Assembly (NCBI GenBank): GCA_964565705.1
Contig: CAZMGD010000123.1
Location: 1 to 11,351 of the forward strand
DNA length: 11,351 nucleotides
Direction of reading: 5' to 3'
Origin: CAZMGD01 sp964565705
Lineage (GTDB): Bacteria; Actinomycetota; Acidimicrobiia; Acidimicrobiales; Ilumatobacteraceae
In this document: piece after piece, positions 1-7,394 of the stretch
Layout: every line of letters begins with the position of its first letter
How positions within the stretch are numbered: position 1 is the first letter of the stretch
Translations under genes and position numbers: made by a program
Notes under the pieces: model-generated
Databases searched by the model: none
The model's input: only the letters and a program-made list of their open reading frames with translations
Told to the model about the DNA's origin: nothing

Positions 1-1
1 C

Positions 2-1537
2 GTCGCCGCGGTCAACCAGGGCGGGCGGCGCAAGGGTGCGGCGTGCGTGTACCTCGAGTCGTGGCACGCCGACATCGAGGAGTTCCTCGAGATGCGCGAC
101 AACGTCGGCGACGAGGCCCGCCGGGCCCGCAACCTGAACCTCGCCAACTGGGTGCCCGACCTGTTCATGGAGCGGGTCGAGAAGGACTGGATGTGGTCGC
201 TGTTCGACCCGAAGGAGGTGCCGCACCTCACCGACCTCTACGGCGCCGAGTTCGAGGCCGCCTACCTGGAGGCCGAGGCCGCAGGTCGCTTCGTGCGCCA
301 GATCCCCGCTCGGCAGCTGTACGCCCGGATGATGCGCTCGCTCGCCGAGACCGGCAACGGCTGGATGACGTTCAAGGATCCGAGCAACCTGCGCTGCAAC
401 CAGACCGGCCAGCCCGGCCGCGTCGTGCACCTGTCGAACCTGTGCACCGAGATCCTGGAGGTCACCAACGACGCCGAGACCGCGGTGTGCAACCTCGGCT
501 CGGTGAACCTCGGCCGCTTCGTGCGCGATGGCGAGTTCGACTTCGAGCACCTCGGCGAGGTGGTCCGCACGGCGGTCACGTTCCTCGACCGGGTGATCGA
601 CATCAACTTCTACCCGACCGACGCCGCCGGCGTCTCCAACGAGGCGTGGCGCCCGGTCGGGCTCGGGATGATGGGCCTGCAGGACGTGTTCTTCAAGCTC
701 CGGCTGCCCTTCGACGCCCCTGAAGCGCGTGAGCTGTCGGCACGCATCGCCGAGGAGATCTACTTCCACGCGCTGTGGCGCAGCACCGAGCTGGCCGAGG
801 CCGCGGGCCCGCACCCGCGCTACGCCGAGACCCGCGCCGCACGCGGCGATCTGCAGTTCGACCTGTGGGGCGTGCAGCCCAGCGACACCGCCCGGTGGCA
901 GCCGCTGCGCGACCGGGTGGCCGCGCACGGCCTGCGCAACTCGCTGCTGATCGCGATCGCGCCGACGGCGACGATCGCCCACATCAGCGGCGCCCACGAG
1001 TGCATCGAGCCGCAGGTGTCCAACCTGTACAAGCGCGAGACCCTGTCGGGCGAGTTCCTCCAGATCAACCACTACCTCGTGCGCGACCTGCAGTCCCGCG
1101 GCCTGTGGGATGCCGAGATGATCAGCGCGATCAAGAAGTCGGAGGGCTCGGTGCAAGACATCGCCCGCATCCCCGACGACCTGAAGGCGCTGTACCGCAC
1201 GTCGTGGGAGCTGCCGATGCGCTCGCTGATCGACATGGCGGCCGCTCGCGGACCCTTCATCGACCAGAGCCAGTCGCTCAACCTGTTCATGGAGTCGCCG
1301 AGCATCGGGAAGCTCTCGTCCATGTACCTCTACGCCTGGAAGGCCGGGCTGAAGACGACGTACTACCTGCGCTCGCGCCCCGCCACCCGGATCAGCAAGA
1401 CCACGGTGGAACACAGCCCGACCGCCGAGATCACGTCCCTGCCGGACAAGGCACCCGAGCCGGAGACGACCTACACCGACGACGAGGCAGTCGCCTGTTC
1501 CCTCGAGAACCCCGACCAATGCGAGGCGTGCCAGTGA
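2..1537 (+). CDS. nrdA: Ribonucleoside-diphosphate reductase, alpha (large) subunit, class Ia; 5' end outside window
   Basis: Large subunit of oxygen-dependent ribonucleotide reductase, which reduces ribonucleoside diphosphates to deoxynucleotides in the cytosol. The frame is open from base 2, so the N-terminus (with any ATP-cone and the first redox cysteine) lies upstream; 511 codons remain. Visible active-site features are SNLCTEI, with the thiyl-radical cysteine at codon 443 and its Asn and Glu partners at 437 and 449, and the second redox cysteine in AVCNLG at codon 488. The radical-transfer tyrosine pair is in TTYYLRSR (codons 1361 and 1364). The tail carries a CEAC thiol pair (codons 1520 and 1529), which in this family is reduced by thioredoxin or glutaredoxin. 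The tail pattern CSxxNPxxCEACQ resembles the Pseudomonas-type class Ia enzymes (recalled, not searched). The stop overlaps the nrdB start by 4 bp (GTGA), implying translational coupling and equal subunit supply. Confidence 0.96.
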   Translation, partial: VAAVNQGGRRKGAACVYLESWHADIEEFLEMRDNVGDEARRARNLNLANWVPDLFMERVEKDWMWSLFDPKEVPHLTDLYGAEFEAAYLEAEAAGRFVRQIPARQLYARMMRSLAETGNGWMTFKDPSNLRCNQTGQPGRVVHLSNLCTEILEVTNDAETAVCNLGSVNLGRFVRDGEFDFEHLGEVVRTAVTFLDRVIDINFYPTDAAGVSNEAWRPVGLGMMGLQDVFFKLRLPFDAPEARELSARIAEEIYFHALWRSTELAEAAGPHPRYAETRAARGDLQFDLWGVQPSDTARWQPLRDRVAAHGLRNSLLIAIAPTATIAHISGAHECIEPQVSNLYKRETLSGEFLQINHYLVRDLQSRGLWDAEMISAIKKSEGSVQDIARIPDDLKALYRTSWELPMRSLIDMAAARGPFIDQSQSLNLFMESPSIGKLSSMYLYAWKAGLKTTYYLRSRPATRISKTTVEHSPTAEITSLPDKAPEPETTYTDDEAVACSLENPDQCEACQ

Positions 1538-2616
1538 GCGCTGCAGCCGAACACCTCTTCCAGCCGGCCGGGCCGGCACCCGCGACCGCTGCTCCGGCGC
1601 CGGCGCCGCACCGGGGGGCGTTGCTCGATCCGGGGCTCGACCTGACGCTGCGGCCGATGCGCTACCCGTCGTTCTACGAGCGCTACCGCGACGCGATCCG
1701 CAACACCTGGACGGTCGAGGAGATCGACTTCTCCGACGACATCGTCGACCTCCAGCGCCGGCTGCTGCCGGCGGAGAAGCACCTCGTGCAACGGCTCGTC
1801 GCGTTCTTCGCCACCGGCGACTCGATCGTCGCCAACAACGTCGTGCTCAACCTGTACAAGCACATCAACGCCCCCGAGGCCCGCCTCTACCTGTCCCGGC
1901 AGCTGTTCGAGGAGGCGCTGCACGTCCAGTTCTACCTGACCCTGCTCGACACCTACGTGCCCGACCACGCCGAGCGCCACGAGGCGTTCGCGGCGATCGA
2001 GAACATCGACTCGATCAAGTGCAAGGCCGAGTTCTGCTTCAAGTGGATGGACGACGTCGCCAAGCTCGACCGGCTCGAGACCGCCGACGACCGGCGCCGG
2101 TTCCTCCTCAACCTGATCTGCTTCGCCTGCTGCATCGAGGGCCTGTTCTTCTTCGCCGCCTTCGCCTACGTGTACTTCCTGCGTTCGAAGGGCCTCCTCA
2201 ACGGCCTCGCCGCGGGCACCAACTGGGTGTTCCGCGACGAGAGCGGCCACATGGACTTCGCCTTCGAGGTGATCGAGACCGTGCGCCGCGAAGAGCCCGG
2301 GTTGTTCGACGCCGAGATGGGCCGTCAGGTCACGGCGATGATCGAGGAGGCCGTGGACTGCGAGATGCAGTTCGCCGCCGACATGCTCTCCGAGGGCGTG
2401 CCCGGCCTGTCGATGACCGACACCCGCACCTACCTCGAGTACGTCGCCGACCAGCGGCTGTCGCGCCTCGGCCTCGACAAGCGGTACGGCTCGAAGAACC
2501 CGTTCGGCTTCATGGAGCTGCAGGACGTGCAGGAGCTGTCCAACTTCTTCGAGCGCACGGTCAGCGCCTACCAGGTCGGCGTCACCGGCGACGTGAGCTT
2601 CGACGAGGACTTCTAG
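1534..2616 (+). CDS. nrdB: Ribonucleoside-diphosphate reductase, beta (small, radical-generating) subunit, class Ia
   Basis: Small subunit that holds the di-iron centre and tyrosyl radical used by NrdA; 360 aa, a normal length. All metal ligands can be placed by E. coli R2 spacing: D96, E127, H130, E202, E236 and H239 (EEALH, CIEG and RDESGH motifs). The radical tyrosine is Y134, four residues after H130, so this is a tyrosyl-radical enzyme and not a Tyr-less class Ic type. Y346 near the C-terminus fits the radical-relay tyrosine, followed by an acidic tail (SFDEDF) for docking to NrdA. Residues 10-28 are an Ala/Pro-rich extension of low complexity. The start is set at GTG 1534 because GAGG (1523-1526) lies 7 nt upstream and the codon overlaps the nrdA stop. 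An in-frame ATG at 1519 lacks a suitable ribosome-binding site. Confidence 0.95.
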   Translation: MSAAAEHLFQPAGPAPATAAPAPAPHRGALLDPGLDLTLRPMRYPSFYERYRDAIRNTWTVEEIDFSDDIVDLQRRLLPAEKHLVQRLVAFFATGDSIVANNVVLNLYKHINAPEARLYLSRQLFEEALHVQFYLTLLDTYVPDHAERHEAFAAIENIDSIKCKAEFCFKWMDDVAKLDRLETADDRRRFLLNLICFACCIEGLFFFAAFAYVYFLRSKGLLNGLAAGTNWVFRDESGHMDFAFEVIETVRREEPGLFDAEMGRQVTAMIEEAVDCEMQFAADMLSEGVPGLSMTDTRTYLEYVADQRLSRLGLDKRYGSKNPFGFMELQDVQELSNFFERTVSAYQVGVTGDVSFDEDF

Positions 2617-2634
2617 ATCGCTCCACCGACGAGT

Positions 2635-2664
2635 GGACGAGGCGCCCTCCGGGGCGCCTCGTCC
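2635..2664 (+). terminator. Strong GC hairpin after nrdB
   Basis: The 12-bp arms GGACGAGGCGCC (2635-2646) and GGCGCCTCGTCC (2653-2664) are perfectly complementary around a 6-nt loop, starting 18 nt after the nrdB stop. No T-run follows, as is common for terminator hairpins in high-GC actinobacteria. It probably ends the nrdAB transcript or stabilises its 3' end. Confidence 0.65.
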
Positions 2665-2696
2665 GCGTTCCGGGCCCGGAGCGCGGCGGTCGTTCG

Positions 2697-2702
2697 TAGG
2701 CT
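2697..2702 (+). promoter_or_regulatory. Putative -10 element (TAGGCT) for a leaderless transcript
   Basis: TAGGCT fits the actinobacterial TANNNT -10 pattern and ends 6 nt before the GTG at 2709. Transcription would therefore begin at or next to the start codon. No Shine-Dalgarno sequence is visible before that GTG, which agrees with leaderless translation. No convincing -35 is seen. Confidence 0.4.
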
Positions 2703-2708
2703 CGGCGC

Positions 2709-3386
2709 GTGTCCGATGCCGGGAACCCGCATCCGTCGACGGGGCCACCGGCACTGCCGCCGAACGCGGGGCCCAAGCCGGCGCCGAGCGCCGTCGGTTG
2801 CGTCGTCGTCCCGCTCGTCGTCGCGCTGGCCGTCGTCGTCGCGATCGTGGTCGCGGTCGTCGCCAACGCCGGATCCGACGATGACGCCGCGCCCACCACC
2901 ACCACCACCGTCGCCGGCTCGTGGTCGCCCGTACGCACGGCCCCTGCCACCCCGACCGGCGAGCTGTTCACTGGCACGGACGGGTCGTACTCGCTGACGA
3001 TCGAGCCGGCGTGGCCCGAGCTGACCGGGAGCGCAGCCCAGGCGTGGGCGGTCGCCGATCCTGTCGACGGCTTCGTGCCCAACGTCAACGTCGTGACCCA
3101 GCCGGCCCCGGACCTGACGCTGGCCCAGTACGTCGACGCCAGCGTCGCCAGCCTGAGCGGCTTCGACGTCGTCGACAGCGGGATCGTCGAGACCTCGAAC
3201 GGCCAGGTCGGCCTGATCGAGTACGCCGGCACGCCCCGAGGTGCACCCGGCGAGCTCCACTTCCTCGCCGTGCTCGCCCTCGGCGATGACGCCGCCGCGG
3301 TCGCCACCTTCACCGCGCCCACCTCCACCTTCCAGGCGCACCGCGCCGAGATCGAGCCGTACCTGTTCACCCTCACCGTGTCCTGA
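2709..3386 (+). CDS. Membrane-anchored protein with one TM helix and a secreted domain, function unknown
   Basis: 225 aa, family not recognised with certainty. Residues 1-28 are a Pro/Gly/Ala-rich cytoplasmic segment. Residues 30-53 are an unbroken Val/Ala/Ile-rich transmembrane helix (no lipobox), residues 55-70 are an Asp and Thr-rich linker containing TTTTTVAGSW, and residues 80-225 are a compact exported domain. That domain opens with TGTDGSYSLTIEPAWPEL and ends with an FTAPTSTFQAH...EPYLFTLTV section. The pattern, in which a short beta strand precedes a Trp-containing 'xxPxWP' motif and the C-terminal line reads 'xxxEPYLxTLTV', resembles small extracytoplasmic PsbP/LpqN-like domains; this is a weak inference. 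The gene stands alone between the nrdAB hairpin and a convergent gene pair, so context gives no function. GTG 2709 is chosen because it gives the full helix and sits 6 nt after a -10-like element. The nearby ATG at 2716 is out of frame. Confidence 0.75.
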   Translation: MSDAGNPHPSTGPPALPPNAGPKPAPSAVGCVVVPLVVALAVVVAIVVAVVANAGSDDDAAPTTTTTVAGSWSPVRTAPATPTGELFTGTDGSYSLTIEPAWPELTGSAAQAWAVADPVDGFVPNVNVVTQPAPDLTLAQYVDASVASLSGFDVVDSGIVETSNGQVGLIEYAGTPRGAPGELHFLAVLALGDDAAAVATFTAPTSTFQAHRAEIEPYLFTLTVS

Positions 3387-3387
3387 A

Positions 3388-3478
3388 CCGAAAGAAGATC
3401 GCTGTCCGAAAGACGCCAGGCGGCTGTGATGCAGGTGGGAGCGCCACCGCTTCTTTCGGAACGGCCGCTTCTTTCAGA
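3388..3478. terminator. Cluster of four GAAAGA repeats, possible bidirectional terminator
   Basis: The gap between two convergent genes holds CCGAAAGAAG (3388-3397), TCCGAAAGAC (3405-3414), and the reverse-oriented CTTCTTTCGG (3450-3459) and CTTCTTTCAG (3468-3477). The first and third are perfect 10-bp inverted repeats enclosing a smaller hairpin, GGTGG-GAGCG-CCACC (3434-3448). On either strand the closing arm is CTTCTTTCGG, a pyrimidine/U-rich tract that is unusual in this GC-rich sequence. The position suits termination of transcripts from both sides. The two reverse copies are also direct repeats with an 18-bp period, so an operator or a small mobile repeat is an alternative. Confidence 0.45.
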
Positions 3479-3493
3479 CCGCGACACGACCGC

Positions 3494-3901
3494 TCAGGCC
3501 GGCAGAACGTCGAGGTGCGCCGACACCTCCGCGCGCGAGTCGTCGGCGCCGAGACGGTGCAGCATCAGCCGCAGCGGCATCCCCTCCGGGCGGGGCAGGA
3601 CGGTGAACTCCGCTCGGCTGCCGGTCACCGGCGACCAGCCGGTGACCGCCGACCAGAACGACACCTCCGCGTCGAACAGCGGCGCGGGCGCATCGATCGC
3701 GACCTGGTCGACCAGCGCGCCGTCCGCGCCCGGCGACGGTCGAACGGTCTGGTCCCGCGGCGGCACGAAGCAGCACACCATGCCGCCGGGTGCCCGCACG
3801 ACCTCGACGCCCTCGTGCGGGCTGCGCTCGTGACGACCCCCGGCGGCGACCGCCGCCGGCGGCAGGTCGACGAACGCGGTGATCCAGCGGATGCCGGTCA
3901 C
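3494..3901 (-). CDS. VOC (glyoxalase-like) superfamily protein, apparently internally deleted
   Basis: 135 aa from GTG 3901, whose start overlaps the stop of the upstream SnoaL-like gene (GTGA 3898-3901), so the two form a coupled minus-strand pair. Residues 63-131 (LVDQVAIDAPAPLFDAEVSF, then WSAVTGW, EFTVLPRPEGMPLRLML and VSAHLDV) match the N-terminal half of a VOC/Glyoxalase_6 module. Residues 31-47 (GVEVVRAPGGMVCCFVP) look like the C-terminal half of a preceding module, and residues 4-14 (IRWITAFVDLP) like the start of that first module. As I recall the family, intact members have two full modules in about 230-250 aa. Here the middle of module 1 and the end of module 2 seem to be missing. 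The frame is open, so a short stable protein is possible, but loss of function is likely. No substrate can be assigned. Confidence 0.65.
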   Translation of the reverse strand: MTGIRWITAFVDLPPAAVAAGGRHERSPHEGVEVVRAPGGMVCCFVPPRDQTVRPSPGADGALVDQVAIDAPAPLFDAEVSFWSAVTGWSPVTGSRAEFTVLPRPEGMPLRLMLHRLGADDSRAEVSAHLDVLPA

Positions 3902-4308
3902 GGCTCCAGCGCGCTGGCGGCGGCGTTCGGGTTGAAGTACTCGCGCTGGAAGCAGATCAGCCCGTCGCGGAACCGGAAGCGGGCGATGTAGGTGTTCGCG
4001 TACGACTTCCCCGTCGTCGTCACCGTGCCCGAGCTGTGGAACTCGACGACCAGCTGGTCGGGGTCGGCGCAGGGGATGACCTCGTCGATCGTCAGCTGCA
4101 TCTTGAACACCGTGAACGCGCCCGCCAGGCGTTCGCGGATCGTCTCCTTGCCCTCGACGTGCGCTGGCGGATCGGTGAACGGCATCTCCATCACGGCGTC
4201 GTCGGCGTAGTGCGTCATCTGCGCGTCGGCGTCGGCGGCGCCGACGGCGGCGAACGCGCCCCGCACCGCGGCCTCGTTGCGTGCCCGTTGCTCCTGATCG
4301 GTCCCCAT
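3898..4308 (-). CDS. SnoaL-like / NTF2-like fold protein
   Basis: 136 aa, the usual size of the cone-shaped NTF2-like superfamily, which includes SnoaL polyketide cyclases, limonene-epoxide hydrolases, delta-5-ketosteroid isomerases and many uncharacterised members. The family layout is visible. An N-terminal helix (EQRARNEAAVRGAFAAVGAA, residues 6-25) precedes 'MTHYADDAVMEMP' (31-43), which is the first strand with its acidic pair. Then come VEGKETIRERLAGAF (51-65) and a beta-rich C-terminal half (DQLVVEFHSSGTV, TGKSYANTYIARFRFRDGLI). The specific reaction cannot be told. ATG 4308 is preferred to GTG 4329: AGGG lies 8 nt upstream, and the same bases form a TAGGGT -10-like hexamer 7 nt upstream. 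The stop overlaps the downstream VOC gene start by 4 bp. Confidence 0.8.
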   Translation of the reverse strand: MGTDQEQRARNEAAVRGAFAAVGAADADAQMTHYADDAVMEMPFTDPPAHVEGKETIRERLAGAFTVFKMQLTIDEVIPCADPDQLVVEFHSSGTVTTTGKSYANTYIARFRFRDGLICFQREYFNPNAAASALEP

Positions 4309-4315
4309 GGCGGCG

Positions 4316-4321
4316 ACCCTA
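4316..4321 (-). promoter_or_regulatory. Putative -10 element (TAGGGT) or Shine-Dalgarno for the SnoaL-like gene
   Basis: On the minus strand TAGGGT lies 7 nt before ATG 4308. It can be read as a TANNNT -10 box giving a leaderless mRNA, or its AGGG as a ribosome-binding site. The two readings exclude each other, and transcript mapping would separate them. Confidence 0.3.
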
Positions 4322-4404
4322 TGGCTCACGCCGACGCACGTTCGACCCGGATCCGCCCCAGCAGCAGCGCCGGCTCGTGATCCGGACCCAGGCTCCGGAG
4401 CCGC

Positions 4405-4430
4405 GTCACACCCAGTCCGTACGCTGTGAC
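4405..4430 (+). promoter_or_regulatory. Putative leaderless promoter with a flanking inverted repeat
   Basis: TACGCT (4420-4425) matches TANNNT and ends 7 nt before GTG 4433, which has no Shine-Dalgarno. The hexamer is bracketed by an inverted repeat, GTCACA (4405-4410) and TGTGAC (4425-4430), a candidate operator. A separate 12-bp palindrome, GGCTCCGGAGCC, lies at 4391-4402. Function is inferred from position only. It now drives a pseudogene. Confidence 0.35.
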
Positions 4431-4432
4431 AC

Positions 4433-4905
4433 GTGACCTCGACCGATCTCGCGCTCGCCGAGCATCAGGAGATGCTCGGCCGTCTCGGCATCGATCTCGC
4501 CACGCTTCGCGACCTCACGTGGGACGCCTTCGTCGAGTTCCCCGAGGAGCTCCTCCGCGTTGCAGAGCTCCACGACGGCGGGGTCGTCCTGATGGTCGAC
4601 GGCACACCGATCCACCAACGGGCCATCGGTCGCCTGTTCTACGCACTCGAGACGTGGGTGCGGTCGCCGATCGGGTTCGGTGAGTGCATGGCCGAGGGCT
4701 ACGCCCGCATCGACGACCGCAACGGCTACAAGCCCCGGGTCGCTACCTCGGCGCCGGCGTCGCCGAGGTGTGGCTCGTCGACACCGACGCCCACGCCATA
4801 CGGATCACGTCCGCCGGCGGCGCCTCGTCGATCGCCCGATCGGGAGCGCTCACCAGCTCCGTCCTCCCCGGCTTCGAGCTGAACCTCGACTCGCTCTGGG
4901 CCTGA
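4433..4905 (+). pseudogene. Uma2-family (DUF820) restriction-endonuclease-like protein, core deleted and frameshifted
   Basis: The two ends of a Uma2-type gene lie in different frames. Frame A (from GTG 4433) encodes the N-terminal part: TWDAFVEFPEELLRVAELHD, GGVVLMVDGTPIHQRAIGRL, then YARIDDRNGYKP, matching the family's 'xxELxDGxVxxM...xHQxxxGRL...xRxDDxxxxxPD' line up to about base 4736. Frame B then continues with RYLGAGVAEVWLVDTDAHAI (from about 4741) and ends SSVLPGFELNLDSLWA before the stop at 4905, matching the C-terminal 'YAxAGVxEYWxVDxxxxxI...LLPGFxLxL'. The roughly 40-50 residues that normally lie between, carrying the PD-(D/E)XK-like Asp, Glu and Lys residues, are absent. The simplest explanation is one out-of-frame deletion at about 4736-4741. 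Left in frame A, the product would run to a stop at 4880-4882 with an Arg/Pro/Ser-rich nonsense tail. Uma2 proteins are often paralogous and mobile, which fits easy loss. Confidence 0.8.
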
Positions 4906-4947
4906 CCGCCGGTCCCACGCCTCGCGTCGGCGTGGCAACCTACGGGC

Positions 4948-5976
<1,029 letters not shown>

Positions 5977-5978
5977 CG

Positions 5979-5986
5979 AGAGGTGG
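5979..5986 (+). promoter_or_regulatory. Ribosome-binding site deciding the zwf start
   Basis: AGAGGTGG (5979-5986) is close to the canonical AGGAGGTG, and its AGG ends 7 nt before ATG 5991. This favours ATG 5991 over the in-frame GTG 5973 that overlaps the gnd stop. Confidence 0.65.
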
Positions 5987-5990
5987 ATGG

Positions 5991-7394
5991 ATGGACCAAG
6001 CAAACCAACCCGAGGCCGACGCCCTCGTGCTGTTCGGCAGCACCGGCGACCTGTCGAGGCGCAAGCTGTTCCCGGCGCTGTACAGCCTGGAGAAGCACGG
6101 GCGGCTGAACGTGCCGGTGATCGGCGTCGCTCGCGACAACTGGGACGACACCGCGTTCCGCCAGCACGCCCAGGACTCGATCAAGGCCGCCCGCCCCGAC
6201 GCCGACCAGGCGTTGATCGACGCGCTGCTTGCCCACCTGCACCTCGTCAGCGGCGACTACGCCCAGCCGTCGCTGTGGCAGTCCCTCAGCGAGACGATCG
6301 ACAGGGTCGGGGCGAAGAACGCGGTGTTCTACATGGCGATCCCGCCGTCGATCTTCCCGATGGTCGCCGAGGCCCTCGCCGCCCAGGGGCTGAACGAGCG
6401 CGGACGGATCGTGGTCGAGAAGCCGTTCGGCCGCGACCTGGAGTCCGCCCGTGAGCTCAACCACACGCTGCACGCGGTGTTCCCCGAGGAGCGCATCTTC
6501 CGCATCGACCACTACCTCGGCAAGGAGAGCGTGGAGGACCTGCTCGTGTTCCGCTTCTCCAACACACTCCTCGAACCGGTGTGGAACCGCAACTACGTGC
6601 GCAGCGTGCAGCTCACGATGTCGGAGACGATCGGCGTCGAGGGCCGCGGCAGCTTCTACGACTCGGTCGGCGCGATCCGCGACGTGATGCAGAACCACCT
6701 CCTCCAGGTGCTGTCGTTGCTGGCGATGGAGCCGCCGGTCGGGCCCGACGCCCGCCACCTGAGCGACGAGAAGGCCAAGGTGTTCTCGGCGATGGAGCCG
6801 ATCCAGTGCACGAAGCTGGTGCGTGGGCAGTACGTCGGCTACCGCGAGGAACCCGGCGTGGCGCCGGACTCGACGGTCGAGACGTTCGCCGCTGCCCGAT
6901 TGAAGATCGACTCCTGGCGCTGGGCGGGCGTGCCGTTCTACGTCCGGGTCGGCAAGGCGCTCACCGCCGCCGCGACCGAGGCCGTGGTGGAGTTCCGCGA
7001 GCCGCCGAGCCTGCTCTTCGACGAGGCCGGCGGGCAGCAGCCCGGCCGCAACCTCGTCCGCTTCCGCCTCGGCTCGGCCGACGGTGTGACGTTCACGCTG
7101 CAGGCCAAGACCCCCGGCCAGCACCTCGACAGCCAGAACGTCGACATCGCCGTCGACTTCGCCGCCGCGCTCGGCGAACGCCGCGACGCCTACGACCGCC
7201 TGCTGGACGACGCGCTCGCCGGCCAACCCCGGCGCTTCGCCCGCGAGGACGTCGTCGAGCAGACGTGGCGGGTCATCCAGCCGGCGCTCGACAGCCCGGG
7301 CGAGATCCACCCCTACTTCAAGGGCACGTGGGGCCCGAGCGAGGCCGACCGCGTGCTCGAACCCGGCGACACCTGGTTCACCCCGACCGTCTGA
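5991..7394 (+). CDS. zwf: Glucose-6-phosphate 1-dehydrogenase
   Basis: First step of the oxidative pentose phosphate pathway: glucose 6-phosphate to 6-phosphoglucono-lactone with NAD(P)+ reduction. 467 aa from ATG 5991, slightly shorter than the common 480-515. The N-terminal coenzyme motif is GSTGDLSRRKL (residues 16-26). EKPFGRDL follows, then the family signature RIDHYLGKE with D173, H174 (catalytic base H in the family is the later one of this region's His pair) and K178 for substrate binding. The C-terminal substrate domain includes NRNYVRSVQLTMSETIGVEG and GSFYDSVGAIRDVMQNHLLQ. It lies 14 nt after gnd with its own strong ribosome-binding site, so gnd-zwf is an operon; the 6-phosphogluconolactonase gene is not in the window. 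Its last 17 bp overlap the 3' end of the convergent ATPase gene. Confidence 0.95.
   Translation: MDQANQPEADALVLFGSTGDLSRRKLFPALYSLEKHGRLNVPVIGVARDNWDDTAFRQHAQDSIKAARPDADQALIDALLAHLHLVSGDYAQPSLWQSLSETIDRVGAKNAVFYMAIPPSIFPMVAEALAAQGLNERGRIVVEKPFGRDLESARELNHTLHAVFPEERIFRIDHYLGKESVEDLLVFRFSNTLLEPVWNRNYVRSVQLTMSETIGVEGRGSFYDSVGAIRDVMQNHLLQVLSLLAMEPPVGPDARHLSDEKAKVFSAMEPIQCTKLVRGQYVGYREEPGVAPDSTVETFAAARLKIDSWRWAGVPFYVRVGKALTAAATEAVVEFREPPSLLFDEAGGQQPGRNLVRFRLGSADGVTFTLQAKTPGQHLDSQNVDIAVDFAAALGERRDAYDRLLDDALAGQPRRFAREDVVEQTWRVIQPALDSPGEIHPYFKGTWGPSEADRVLEPGDTWFTPTV

Noticed and set aside
1519..1533. Alternative ATG start for nrdB
   Set aside because: In frame but without a ribosome-binding site; GAGG is correctly spaced for GTG 1534.
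1471..2754. 427-codon open frame on the minus strand opposite nrdB
   Set aside because: Mirror of nrdB in high-GC DNA; Glu/Val/Leu/Arg-rich repetitive translation with no domain, while the plus strand has all catalytic residues of NrdB.
4309..4329. GTG 4329 as start of the SnoaL-like gene
   Set aside because: No ribosome-binding site; ATG 4308 has AGGG 8 nt upstream and gives the usual family N-terminus.
4405..4430. CRP-type operator
   Set aside because: The half-sites are TCACA then TGTGA, the opposite order to the CRP consensus; kept only as an unspecified inverted repeat.
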